64,000 bases of DNA from an uncultured Bacteroidales bacterium (lineage in GTDB: Bacteria; Bacteroidota; Bacteroidia; Bacteroidales; F082), in the NCBI GenBank assembly GCA_947303085.1, contig CAMYXP010000003.1:186001-250000 (forward strand). The letters are read 5' to 3'. This document shows positions 19,102 to 27,748 of this stretch, one piece after another. The notes beneath the pieces are model-generated. The model was not told where the DNA came from. It made no database searches and saw only the letters and a program-made list of their open reading frames with translations. Within the stretch, counting starts at the first letter, position 1. The number at the start of each line of letters is the position of its first letter. The translations under genes and the position numbers were made by a program.

Positions 19102-20025
19102 TTGGAAAACAAGCATCTCATAGTACTGGCTGGCCCCACCGCATCGGGAAAAACGGCGACGGCGATAAAGCTCGCGAAGGCTTTTGATGCTGAAATCATA
19201 TCCGCCGACAGCCGTCAGTTTTACAAAGAATTGTCGATTGGAACGGCTGCTCCGACGGCTGAAGAGCTGGCGCAAGTGAAGCATCATTTTGTACACAATC
19301 TGAGCATTGAAGACAAGTACGATGTCGCTGATTATGAAAGAGATATATTATCTTATTTAAAGGAATACTTTAAGACAAAAGACGTCGCCGTCATGACCGG
19401 TGGCTCGGGGCTTTTTATCGATGCTGTGTGCAACGGACTGGATGAGATTCCGGATATTTCGGATGAGGTGCGGAATAGAGTTACTAGAATGCTTGAGGTT
19501 GAAGGACTAGAGGGGTTGCAGAAAGAAGTTGAGCGCGTTGATAAGGATTATTTTCAGATTGTCGATAAGCAAAATCCACGTCGTTTGCAGCGGGCTTTGG
19601 AGGTTTATTATCAAACTAACAGGCCCTACTCCACTTTCAGGCAAGGAAATACTGTAAAAAGAGACTTCAACATTATAAAACTGGCTATTTTGTGGGATCG
19701 CGACAAGCTTATCGAGCGAATTAACAAGCGCGTTGATTTGATGATGCAGCAAGGATTGCTTGATGAAGTGAAGTCGGTGTACTCGAAACGGCATCTAAAC
19801 TCTTTAAACACAGTAGGTTACAAGGAACTGTTCGATTATCTCGACGGAAAATGCAGTTTGGAGCAGGCTGTAGAGCAGATTAAGATCAACACCAGGCAAT
19901 ATGCTAAACGCCAGATGACGTGGCTGCGGAAACGAAATGATTATCAATGGTTTAAAATTGATGAATTCGACGAGATTTTTAACGCCCTTCTCGAATTACT
20001 CTCAGTACCCTGTGGTAAGTCGTAA
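19102..20025 (+). CDS. miaA: tRNA dimethylallyltransferase MiaA
   Basis: 307 residues. It transfers an isopentenyl group to A37 of tRNAs reading UNN codons. The P-loop GPTASGKTATA, SADSRQFYKELSIGTA and the DVADYERD region match the family, with RQYAKRQMTWLRK near the C-terminus. I place the start at the TTG at 19102, which gives the usual short lead ENKHLIVLAGPTASGKT; a GTG at 19039 would overlap cca by 56 bases. No ATG is available in frame upstream of the P-loop. Confidence 0.93.
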   Translation: MENKHLIVLAGPTASGKTATAIKLAKAFDAEIISADSRQFYKELSIGTAAPTAEELAQVKHHFVHNLSIEDKYDVADYERDILSYLKEYFKTKDVAVMTGGSGLFIDAVCNGLDEIPDISDEVRNRVTRMLEVEGLEGLQKEVERVDKDYFQIVDKQNPRRLQRALEVYYQTNRPYSTFRQGNTVKRDFNIIKLAILWDRDKLIERINKRVDLMMQQGLLDEVKSVYSKRHLNSLNTVGYKELFDYLDGKCSLEQAVEQIKINTRQYAKRQMTWLRKRNDYQWFKIDEFDEIFNALLELLSVPCGKS

Positions 20026-20031
20026 TTCTGC

Positions 20032-20064
20032 GAATGGCATTAAAAATCTCTTTCAGTGCCATTC
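20032..20064. terminator. Hairpin after miaA
   Basis: GAATGGCA (20032-20039) pairs with TGCCATTC (20057-20064) around a 17-base T-rich loop, 7 bases after the miaA stop. It may end the cca-miaA transcript together with the larger hairpin that follows. Confidence 0.45.
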
Positions 20065-20075
20065 AGCAATTTATA

Positions 20076-20152
20076 AGCCTTTTTAATATGCAAAAATCAG
20101 GCCTTGTGGTATGCGAAGCATATCCAGACTGATTTTTGCATATTAAAAGGCT
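20076..20152. repeat. Long inverted repeat between convergent genes
   Basis: AGCCTTTTTAATATGCAAAA... (20076-20100) pairs with its reverse complement at 20129-20152 over 24 bp with one bulged T. The 28-base loop itself contains GGTATGC-GAA-GCATATCC. The right arm covers the last codons of the convergent HAD gene. The arms give T-runs on both strands, so it could serve as a two-way terminator. Confidence 0.85.
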
Positions 20153-20751
20153 ATGTTAAATGTTTTTAAATCCTCCTTAAGTTTCTCAGCATTTTCAAAT
20201 CTTATCGCATTGATTCCGACAGCTTTAGCGCCTTTGACATTTTTCAAACTATTGTCGATAAAAAGGCTCTCTTCAGCTTTCAAATTGTATTCATCGAGCA
20301 AAGTGTGGTAAATCTCAGGATACGGCTTCAGTTGCTTGACTTCGCCGCTGACCACGATTTTGTCGATGAGGCTGAAGATGCGATAAGTCTTCTGCACTGT
20401 CGGGAATGTCTCAGCCGACCAGTTTGTGAGGCCGTAAATAACTGGAAAACCGTTGACTTTCAATGACTTGATGAGGTCGTACATACCTGGAAGCTCCTCT
20501 CCCATTGTTTCCATCCAGTTAGTTTGGTATAGCTTCAGGGCTTCGGCGTATTTCGGGAACATCGCTGAGCGTTCTTTCACGGCCTGTGCGAATGGCTTTC
20601 CGCCGTCCATCTCGGCATTCCATTCCGGTGTGCATACATTTTCGAGGAAATAATTCACTTCGTTGATATCGTTAAAATATTTATCGAAAAGATAATGCGG
20701 ATTCCAGTCGACTAGCACGCCGCCAAAGTCGAAAATTATATTCTTTATCAT
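20143..20751 (-). CDS. HAD-superfamily hydrolase (YihX/haloacid dehalogenase-like)
   Basis: 202 residues. The N-terminal IIFDFGGVLVDWNP is HAD motif I with nucleophile Asp9. YGLTNWSAETFP supplies motif II, and SLFIDNSLKNVKGAKAVG holds the acidic motif IV. The type matches sugar-phosphate phosphatases such as YihX; the substrate is unknown. Its start codon overlaps the last base of the threonine aldolase gene, so translation is likely coupled. The 3' end lies in the arm of a long inverted repeat. Confidence 0.85.
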   Translation of the reverse strand: MIKNIIFDFGGVLVDWNPHYLFDKYFNDINEVNYFLENVCTPEWNAEMDGGKPFAQAVKERSAMFPKYAEALKLYQTNWMETMGEELPGMYDLIKSLKVNGFPVIYGLTNWSAETFPTVQKTYRIFSLIDKIVVSGEVKQLKPYPEIYHTLLDEYNLKAEESLFIDNSLKNVKGAKAVGINAIRFENAEKLKEDLKTFNIAF

Positions 20752-21776
20752 TACTTTATCAGTTTTTTCAGGGCATTAACAAAATTTTTCACATCCTGTT
20801 CGGTGGTGTCGAACGAGCACATCCAGCGCACCACGTCGTTGTCGAGATCCCAGTCGTAGAAGAAATACTGTTTCTGCAACTCGGTCCAGACATTACGCGG
20901 AAGCTTCACGAACACACCGTTGACCTGCACCGGATACATCACCTTAACCTGCGGAATATCCTTGACGGCGTTGTATAAAAGCTGTGCCATGCGGTTGGAA
21001 TGCTCAGCATTGCGGCGCCAGAGGCCGTTGTTGAAATAAGCCTCGAACTGCACCGCCATGAAGCGCATCTTCGAGCAAAGCTGCAGTCCTTGTTTGCGGC
21101 GGTATTTGTAGTCTTTCGCCAGCTCAGGATTCAGGAAAACCACCGACTCGCCTATCATCAGGCCGTTTTTGGTGCCACCGAACGATACCACGTCGACGCC
21201 AGCGTCCGTCGTCATCTCTTTGAAGGAGCAATTCAGAGCCACAGCGGCGTTAGCGAGACGAGCGCCATCGACATGGAGATACATGCCGTATTCATGAGCC
21301 AAGTCAGCTAAAGCCTTGATTTCGTTGATGGTATAGAGTGTTCCAAGCTCAGTGGATTGAGTTATCGTTATAGCTTTCGGCTGCGAATGATGCTCAAAGC
21401 CGAAGCCATGGAGGCGTGTCTTAACCAACTCGGGAGTGAGTTTGCCATCGGGAGTGTCGACAGTGAGCAGACGGCATCCGACAATACGCTGAGGAGCGCC
21501 GCATTCATCTACGTTGACGTGAGCGGTCTCAGCGCAGACCACAGCCTCATGCGAGCGCACCATAGCATCGATGGCCATGGTGTTGGCGCCGGTGCCGTTA
21601 AACACAAACGACACAACTGCCTGATTACCAAAGTGTTGCTTGAACAATTGTTCAACACGCGCGCAATATTCGTCGTCGCCGTAAGCCAAAGCATGGTCGA
21701 CGTTGGCATCAGCTATCGCCTTCAAAACCTCAGGACTTATCCCAGAATGGTTGTCGCTTCCGAATCCTCTTTTCAT
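20751..21776 (-). CDS. ltaE: Low-specificity L-threonine aldolase
   Basis: 341 residues. It is a fold-type I PLP enzyme splitting L-threonine or allo-threonine into glycine and acetaldehyde. The N-terminus reads GFGSDNHSGISPE; HVDGARLANA supplies the PLP-contacting Asp, and SFGGTKNGLMIGE carries the Schiff-base lysine. Length is normal. It is probably the first gene of a pair with the HAD gene. The start lies 32 bases beyond the stop of the metallopeptidase gene. Confidence 0.9.
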   Translation of the reverse strand: MKRGFGSDNHSGISPEVLKAIADANVDHALAYGDDEYCARVEQLFKQHFGNQAVVSFVFNGTGANTMAIDAMVRSHEAVVCAETAHVNVDECGAPQRIVGCRLLTVDTPDGKLTPELVKTRLHGFGFEHHSQPKAITITQSTELGTLYTINEIKALADLAHEYGMYLHVDGARLANAAVALNCSFKEMTTDAGVDVVSFGGTKNGLMIGESVVFLNPELAKDYKYRRKQGLQLCSKMRFMAVQFEAYFNNGLWRRNAEHSNRMAQLLYNAVKDIPQVKVMYPVQVNGVFVKLPRNVWTELQKQYFFYDWDLDNDVVRWMCSFDTTEQDVKNFVNALKKLIK

Positions 21777-21808
21777 ATTTCAAAATTTAAAGTGCAAAAA
21801 TACAAAAA

Positions 21809-22492
21809 TTACAAAAACTTCAGTTCCTTCTTCCATAATTTCCAGTCGGGCATCATCTCCTCCATCAAAGAATAGAATCCTGTTTGGTGGTTGAAGTAGA
21901 TGAGATGGCACATTTCGTGTATCATCACCTGGCGGATGCAGTTTTCGTTGAGCTTTATAAGCTGCAAGTTAAGGCTGATGTTACCTTTGCGGGAGCAGCT
22001 GCCCCAGCGGGATCGCATGTCGCGGATGCTGATTTTCGCCGGCGCCACCTTGTATTTCCTGAATCTCTCGATTATCGGAGGAAAAAGTTCGCTGAAAACC
22101 ACTTTGGCACGATTTTTGTACCACTTATTTATTTGGCCTTCCACTAACTCTGGTGATTTAACATTGACAATCAATGAGTTACCTTCAATTAAAACAAAAT
22201 TTTTGTTGCTTTCAACAACCTTAAGCGTATATTTTTCGCCGAGATAATAATGGGTTTCACCCGAAACGTACTTTTTCTGTTGATTACCGGCGTTTTGCAG
22301 TCTGTCGAAATGATTAAAAATCCATCGTTTATGCTGGTTCAGGAATGCGAGCATGTCGCTTTCGCGATACAACAATGGCGCTTTCACCTCGATCACACTG
22401 TCGCGACGTATTTTGGCGACCACACTTCTCCGATGCGAGCGTTTGAACTCGTAGCGGACTTCCAAACCGTTGATGGTGGTAGTTTTAATCAT
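21809..22492 (-). CDS. YgjP-like (DUF45) metallopeptidase-domain protein
   Basis: 227 residues. MIHEMCHLIYFNH gives a zinc-binding HExxH (HEMCH), and the later EEMMPDWK is the family's C-terminal mark. RDMRSRWGSCSRKGNISLN precedes it, as in the SprT/WLM-related YgjP group. Members are often annotated as predicted metal-dependent hydrolases and some occur beside restriction genes. The proteolytic role is inferred. It overlaps the upstream thioesterase gene by four bases. Confidence 0.85.
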   Translation of the reverse strand: MIKTTTINGLEVRYEFKRSHRRSVVAKIRRDSVIEVKAPLLYRESDMLAFLNQHKRWIFNHFDRLQNAGNQQKKYVSGETHYYLGEKYTLKVVESNKNFVLIEGNSLIVNVKSPELVEGQINKWYKNRAKVVFSELFPPIIERFRKYKVAPAKISIRDMRSRWGSCSRKGNISLNLQLIKLNENCIRQVMIHEMCHLIYFNHQTGFYSLMEEMMPDWKLWKKELKFL

Positions 22493-22863
22493 TTGAGCTT
22501 CGCCATAAACCTTTCTATATCAACGATATAGCGAATGTGAGTTCCTTCACCTATGAGGCCATCATCGTCGCATGCCGACACTTTGAATGTCAGCTTACGG
22601 CCGTCGATTTCTTCGAGAATGGCGGTTGCTTTTATCGTTGTGCCGAGTTTTGAAGGCTTTATGTGCGATGTGCTGATATGAGCGCCCACTGTCGATGAGC
22701 CATCCGGCAGATCGTTCTCAACGGCAGTCATTGCTGCGTTTTCCATCAATCCGATCATCGCTGGAGTTGCAAACACGTCGAGGCCGCCGGAGCCGTAAGT
22801 GCGGGCGGTGTTAGTGTTGTTTACAGTTGTTGTTGAGGTATGAGATAATCCGATTTGAAGCAT
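22489..22863 (-). CDS. Hotdog-fold thioesterase (FlK-like)
   Basis: 124 residues. GLDVFATPAMIGLMENAA and STVGAHISTSHIKPS match the small hotdog thioesterases related to fluoroacetyl-CoA thioesterase. In these, Glu in the central helix (MENAA) and a Thr/His pair act on the acyl-CoA. The natural substrate here is unknown; a general acyl-CoA hydrolase is likely. It begins a two-gene unit with the metallopeptidase gene (ATGA-type overlap). Confidence 0.8.
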   Translation of the reverse strand: MLQIGLSHTSTTTVNNTNTARTYGSGGLDVFATPAMIGLMENAAMTAVENDLPDGSSTVGAHISTSHIKPSKLGTTIKATAILEEIDGRKLTFKVSACDDDGLIGEGTHIRYIVDIERFMAKLK

Positions 22864-22886
22864 AGTTTGAAAATTTTTGCAATTAT

Positions 22887-23141
22887 TTATTTCCGTTTCA
22901 GTTCCTTAAGTGCTTGGCAAAGCTGATCCGGGCAAGAAGTAATCTTGTTTCCGCAGCGTATACCTTCCAGTTTGTTGATTACGTCGTCGATCTTCTGTCC
23001 TTGCACCAGTCGGCAGATGCCTTGCAGGTTTCCGTTGCAGCCACCGAGGAACGCCACATTTTGGATGACGTTGTCATCGTCGGCAGTCACGTCGATAAGG
23101 ATTGAGCAGGTGCCTTGGGTGTTGTATTGAATGTGCTTCAT
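22887..23141 (-). CDS. TSCPD-domain protein (TIGR03905-like)
   Basis: 84 residues from the ATG at 23141. It carries FLGGCNGNLQGICRLVQGQ and ends GIRCGNKITSCPDQLCQAL. The TSCPD Cys motif also occurs at the C-terminus of ribonucleotide reductases, and stand-alone members are widespread with unknown function. Four Cys (in GGC, GIC, IRC, SCPDQLC) could bind a metal; that is inference. An in-frame extension upstream to 23327 runs into a repeat element and has no start signal, so I exclude it. Confidence 0.85.
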   Translation of the reverse strand: MKHIQYNTQGTCSILIDVTADDDNVIQNVAFLGGCNGNLQGICRLVQGQKIDDVINKLEGIRCGNKITSCPDQLCQALKELKRK

Positions 23142-23231
23142 TTGAAAAATTTTTGCAAAGATAATAAATTTTGCCTTAACAGGCGGTATTTTGTCACTTT
23201 TCCCTTGATGGAAAAGTAACCAAAAGATCAA

Positions 23232-23384
23232 GGCCCGAATAATCGGCCCACGCTGCAGCCGGTCTAAGGCTGTGATTCTCAACGTGGGTAGTGTTTTCTT
23301 ACAAAAACAAACGACTGGGCGTCCCACTTGAGAATCAGCGCCTTAGTCCGTCTTTTTGGCCAACGCTGCCCCGCGATTCGGGCC
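23232..23384. repeat. Fold-back element (long imperfect inverted repeat) beside the defence island
   Basis: GGCCCGAAT (23232) pairs with ATTCGGGCC (ending 23384), and further in CTAAGGC-x3-GATTCTCA-x2-GTGGG pairs with CCCAC-x2-TGAGAATC-x3-GCCTTAG. Together they form an imperfect hairpin about 150 bases long. The GC content is visibly above that of its surroundings. It is preceded by CTTTTCCCTTGATGGAAAAG. The gap 23142-23558 contains this element and the palindrome at 23467-23501; no gene was seen in it. Confidence 0.8.
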
Positions 23385-23466
23385 GGACCCACCGCACCGC
23401 GAAGCGACTTGGGGGCAAAGCCAAATACTAAACATGGTATTTTATTGATTAACAATTATTTGTAAA

Positions 23467-23501
23467 ATATCTTGAGGTGCCAATTTGGCACCTCAAGATA
23501 T
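23467..23501 (-). terminator. Perfect 35-base palindrome, likely terminator of the restriction operon
   Basis: ATATCTTGAGGTGCCA (23467-23482) and its exact reverse complement (23486-23501) surround ATT. It lies 57 bases after the stop of the minus-strand GIY-YIG gene. Its perfection and lack of a long T-run also allow a protein-binding or integration site. Confidence 0.6.
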
Positions 23502-23558
23502 CTAATCTCCATAATCAGCTTCTACTTCAGCAGCTTTAGAGCTGTAAAGATTTATATA

Positions 23559-24344
23559 TTAGAAATCTTTTGAATTTAATCTATAATCTCTAATAACCTT
23601 ATCTCTTTTCTTCATAACCTCTTTCCAGATGGTTTGTCTGATATCTTCAATCCAGTTGTCTTTAATTGCATCTTTAATTACCTTGTCGAATAGATATTTT
23701 TCTTTCTCAGCACCAACAGGTTCATCTAACTTACCATCTGGAGTATAATCAAAATCCCCAATATCATATACCCAAGGATCTTCTTTATGTCTCTTGAAAT
23801 AACCACAGAAGGTGGTCTGCTTATCTATTGAATAATCCATAAACTTATAACCATACCACACATATCCTTCTTCTCGGGTTAATCTTTCATGAGTGTCACA
23901 AATTTTAGGTCTAATACATTCAAATAGAATGTGTTCAAAGTACGACAACGCATCAGCCCATTTCTGTTCTTCAAACAACTCATACCACTTTTCATCAAGA
24001 ATCTTTTGCGCTAATGGTTTCCTTTCACCACCTAAAAGCATATTATATCCTTTGGCAATGTTTGCAGAATCATATTCTGAAATATACTTCCTCTCTAATT
24101 TATTTAGCTTCTCTACAAGTAATGTCGGTTTCTTTTCATCAACTTCAATCTCTTTCAATACCTCAATTTTAATATTTTCCTTCCCGTATTTGTTAATTGC
24201 GGCATCGCATACCATTTTTGAGTGCAATTTCTTAGAATTGCTCACATGTTCATACCAACGTTTCTCAACACTAGTTGTGGTCTGTCCAATATAGACTTTA
24301 CCATTGGGATATGTATATTTGTATATATAACCTTTTAATGACAT
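23559..24344 (-). CDS. GIY-YIG endonuclease-domain protein at the end of the hsd operon
   Basis: 261 residues. The N-terminal 100 residues are a GIY-YIG domain of homing-endonuclease type: YIYKYTYPNGKVYIGQTT, KRWYEHVSN, INKYGKENIKIEVL, EYDSANIAKGYNMLLGG. The C-terminal 150 residues have no motif I recognise. It starts 8 bases after hsdR, so it belongs to the operon. It could be an accessory nuclease or a passenger homing gene. A second GIY-YIG gene of a different subtype lies at 33934. Confidence 0.8.
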   Translation of the reverse strand: MSLKGYIYKYTYPNGKVYIGQTTTSVEKRWYEHVSNSKKLHSKMVCDAAINKYGKENIKIEVLKEIEVDEKKPTLLVEKLNKLERKYISEYDSANIAKGYNMLLGGERKPLAQKILDEKWYELFEEQKWADALSYFEHILFECIRPKICDTHERLTREEGYVWYGYKFMDYSIDKQTTFCGYFKRHKEDPWVYDIGDFDYTPDGKLDEPVGAEKEKYLFDKVIKDAIKDNWIEDIRQTIWKEVMKKRDKVIRDYRLNSKDF

Positions 24345-24352
24345 CGTTTTAA

Positions 24353-27300
24353 CTAATTTTCATTCTCCTTGAAATTCTCCACCTGCTCCATCACTTCCTT
24401 GAACACTTCTGGGGAATATTGTGGAGGATAACCGTTTTTAACAAGACATATTTTGATGTCGTACTTAAGGTCGTTGCGCACGATGGTGTTGTTAAGCCAG
24501 TCGGCGAATACAGATTTTGCGTCTATGATTTCACGAATCTTATGGGCCAAGCTCTTGCATTTCTCATTTACCACAATGCCATCTAGCATTTTGTCTTCAC
24601 CATACTCGAAATTGTTTTTGTCTCTTAGGTGAATGAGGATATCGTAAAACGCCTTTTCCTCAAAGCTAAGACCCAGCTTACGGAAGCTCTCGCGGTCTTT
24701 CTGCATTTCTTTGAGAATTTCAAGGGCCTGTTCTGTTGCTGTTTGGATAATGCTCTCCGCCGTTTCTTCTTGTGCAGCACCAGCTTCTTGTTCTGACAGG
24801 AATTTCCGTCTTTCGTGGTACTGTTTGATGGTGTTTTCCAACAGTTCCTGAAATCTCTTTGAAGCCAGTTGGTTGGTTCTACCATATTCGGTGATTCGCT
24901 TGCGAAGCAGTTTGACCAACGATTCCAACTTTGAGGCTGGCATCTTAATATCCGAGAGCTTTTCGGTGAACTCCGGACCAAAAATATCCATTTCTTCTCC
25001 TTCTTCGAGGATACTTTCCACATTGTTGTATTTTAAGGCCTCCTCCACCATTTTTGCTACATGGCGATTCATAGTGTCTGTATCTGGAGCATCAGTGCCA
25101 TTCATCTTGTAAATCATGCCTGCAATCGCCATAAAACACTGTGCCAATGCCGATTCCTCTTCTCCCAATTCACCTGATGGTTGACACAAGTCGTAAGCTT
25201 TTCGCATGCGCTTGACTTCTTGTAAAAAGTATGTCTTGAAACTGACTTTTTTGACTTTTTTGCCGTCTTTGCTCTCAGAATTTAGGAATTGGTTGGAAAC
25301 GAGAACAAATTCCGCCGCTTTTGCCAGCAGAGTATAACGTGCGGCAGGATCAGTGTCAGGATTTAGGAATGGCTTCAGTTCATAGCCATTGAACAAACTT
25401 TTGATGATTACCAGATGCTCGCGGAATATGGTGGTGGCTTGCTCTATGTCATCGGTAGATGGAGCCAACGAAGTTCCTCCACCACAACCGCCGTATATTT
25501 TCATTGCCTCCATCATATAATCACGGATGCCAATGTAGTCCACAATCAAACCGAAGTCCTTGTTAGGATACTTGCGGTTCACTCGGCTGATGGTCTGAAT
25601 CAGAGAGTGTTTCTGCAAAGGCTTATCGTTGTACATATATGTGAGGCAATCCACATCGAAGCCCGTAATCCACATGTCCACCACAATAACGATACGGAAG
25701 TTTGAGTATTCCTGCTTAAAGGCTGCATCCAATTCATCTGAACGTTTGTCATTCTTTACACCACCGAGGTAGTTATACATATCCGCTTCATCATTGCTAC
25801 TCACACTGGCCACCATAGCAATAGTTGGCATTTCTTTCAACTTCCGCAACTCTTCAGGTGGAATGACAACTCCGTCCGGAGTCTTCTTCTCTTCAAACCA
25901 TTCTGAATAATGTTTCTTGAACATCATCAACAAATCGTAGGCTATTTTACGATTGGCACATACTATCATGGCTTTTTGCACACGGCTGGGGTCGTTGGCA
26001 ACAGCTGCAACATAGTGATCATGAATATCTACTGCCAATTTATCAAGTCGGTCTGGTTCGCCCAGTAAGACCTCTAACGAGCTCATTGCCTTCTTGCTCT
26101 TGGAAATATCTTCTTTGGTAGAGCCTTCATCGGCACACTTCGAGTAGTAGTTTTCAATATCCTTCACTCTTTCCTGATTAAGCAGCACCTTGGCAATACG
26201 AGGATGATATTTGATGGGGACGGTGATTTCGTCGGCAACAGCCTGGTCCATAGTGTAGCGGTCTATCTCATCGCCAAATGTTTGGTAGGTCTCTGCGATA
26301 GGTGTACCAGTGAATCCAACAAATGTGGCATTGGGCAGTGCTTCACGAAGCACTTTGGCGTAGGGTTTCGATACCATCGCCTTCATGTTCTCATCAGCAT
26401 CCTCACTGAATTGTATGCGGCGCGAGCCTTCAATCTGTGTACGGTGTGCCTCATCGCTAAAACAAATGATGTTCGAACGTTCATTGATGAGGCCAATAGG
26501 ATCATCCTTCCTGTCGCAGAATTTTTGGATGGTGCAAATATAGAAGCCTCCTGTCTTTCGCAACTTTAGTTCCTCACGCAATATTTTGCGACTTGGAACA
26601 ATCCTAACTTCTCCCAAACCCAAAAACTCTTGACTCTTAGTGAACAACTTCGCACCTTGCTTTTGAAGGTCCTCGCGGTCCACAATCATCAAGATGGTGG
26701 GAGAACCCAGTTCATTAGCACAACGCATCGCCAACTGTCGGGCGAGAAAAGCCATCGTATAAGTCTTTCCACAGCCCGTAGCACCGAAGTAGGTGCCGCC
26801 TTTCCCACTCTTGTTTTTCACCGACTTAATAACGCTTTCACGCAACAAACGAGTGGCAAAGAATTGAGGGTAACGGCAGACTATTTCTTTCTCGTCGTGA
26901 TCATAGTTCTCATCCTGGAAATAGACATAATCTCTAAAGATTTCAAGAAAACGGTCAGGGCGATACACGCCTTTCACGATGGTTTCAAGTTCGTCGTATG
27001 GCATCGTCGAAACCTTGTCACCATCCTCAATGCGCCTCCATGCGTAAAAGTGTTCGTAAGGAGTGCGTACAGTTCCCAATCGGGTCTTCACTCCGTCGCT
27101 GATGCAAGCCAACGGACAATAGTGCAGCAAATGCGGAATGTCGCGCCAGTAGCGGATGTTGATTTGCTCCCAAGCGTCAATTATCTTGGCGTTGGCATCG
27201 GCGGGATTTTTCAGCTCAATGACGCAGACCGGCATTCCGTTCACATATAGCAGCACATCTGGTCGGCGAGTTTTGGTTTCCCCGTTGTTGACATATTCTA

Positions 27301-27706
27301 CCGTAAACTGGTTTACCACACGAAAGATATTATTGTTGAGCATCTTCGGATTGTCAAGCGTACTGAAATCGATAAGCCGGATAATGCGAGCTTCGCCGTT
27401 CTTTGGAACAAATTGCATTCCATCCACCATCCATTTATACACCTTATGCAGTGTCGCAAAGTCGGAATCGGCACCTATCAGTCTGACATTTTCGGCAATT
27501 TGACGTATATCTTCATCGTCCAAATCGCTATAGTTCTTTTTGAGGTATTGTAGTAGGTCGTCCATGTAAAGCACTTCCTTGCGGTTCTCTCGTGAGATGC
27601 TGTCGCCGAAGAGGTATTGCCAACCCTCACCCTCAAGGAATGCGATAAACGCATTTTCGTAATCGCTTTCAACGAAGTGGCCGTTGATATTATTAAATTT
27701 TGCCAT
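24353..27706 (-). CDS. hsdR: Type I restriction enzyme, R subunit
   Basis: 1117 residues. It translocates and cuts unmodified DNA as part of the R2M2S complex. The N-terminal nuclease domain has PDVLLYVNGMPVCVIELKNP, with the PD...ELK catalytic residues. Helicase motifs follow: Walker A GATGCGKTY, DEAH in CFSDEAHRTQ, FTGTPI, and VVDMWITGFD with TISRVNRKY for motifs V/VI. Length suits the family and no break is seen. It follows the RloC-like gene by 42 bases. Confidence 0.96.
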   Translation of the reverse strand: MAKFNNINGHFVESDYENAFIAFLEGEGWQYLFGDSISRENRKEVLYMDDLLQYLKKNYSDLDDEDIRQIAENVRLIGADSDFATLHKVYKWMVDGMQFVPKNGEARIIRLIDFSTLDNPKMLNNNIFRVVNQFTVEYVNNGETKTRRPDVLLYVNGMPVCVIELKNPADANAKIIDAWEQINIRYWRDIPHLLHYCPLACISDGVKTRLGTVRTPYEHFYAWRRIEDGDKVSTMPYDELETIVKGVYRPDRFLEIFRDYVYFQDENYDHDEKEIVCRYPQFFATRLLRESVIKSVKNKSGKGGTYFGATGCGKTYTMAFLARQLAMRCANELGSPTILMIVDREDLQKQGAKLFTKSQEFLGLGEVRIVPSRKILREELKLRKTGGFYICTIQKFCDRKDDPIGLINERSNIICFSDEAHRTQIEGSRRIQFSEDADENMKAMVSKPYAKVLREALPNATFVGFTGTPIAETYQTFGDEIDRYTMDQAVADEITVPIKYHPRIAKVLLNQERVKDIENYYSKCADEGSTKEDISKSKKAMSSLEVLLGEPDRLDKLAVDIHDHYVAAVANDPSRVQKAMIVCANRKIAYDLLMMFKKHYSEWFEEKKTPDGVVIPPEELRKLKEMPTIAMVASVSSNDEADMYNYLGGVKNDKRSDELDAAFKQEYSNFRIVIVVDMWITGFDVDCLTYMYNDKPLQKHSLIQTISRVNRKYPNKDFGLIVDYIGIRDYMMEAMKIYGGCGGGTSLAPSTDDIEQATTIFREHLVIIKSLFNGYELKPFLNPDTDPAARYTLLAKAAEFVLVSNQFLNSESKDGKKVKKVSFKTYFLQEVKRMRKAYDLCQPSGELGEEESALAQCFMAIAGMIYKMNGTDAPDTDTMNRHVAKMVEEALKYNNVESILEEGEEMDIFGPEFTEKLSDIKMPASKLESLVKLLRKRITEYGRTNQLASKRFQELLENTIKQYHERRKFLSEQEAGAAQEETAESIIQTATEQALEILKEMQKDRESFRKLGLSFEEKAFYDILIHLRDKNNFEYGEDKMLDGIVVNEKCKSLAHKIREIIDAKSVFADWLNNTIVRNDLKYDIKICLVKNGYPPQYSPEVFKEVMEQVENFKENEN

Positions 27707-27748
27707 AATGTGCTGTTTTTATTACATCAATTTGTCATGGCTATGGAG

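Noticed and set aside
23142-23327. N-terminal extension of the TSCPD protein to 146 residues
   Set aside because: The extension runs through the fold-back repeat and AT-rich leader; homologous sequence begins at the ATG at 23141.
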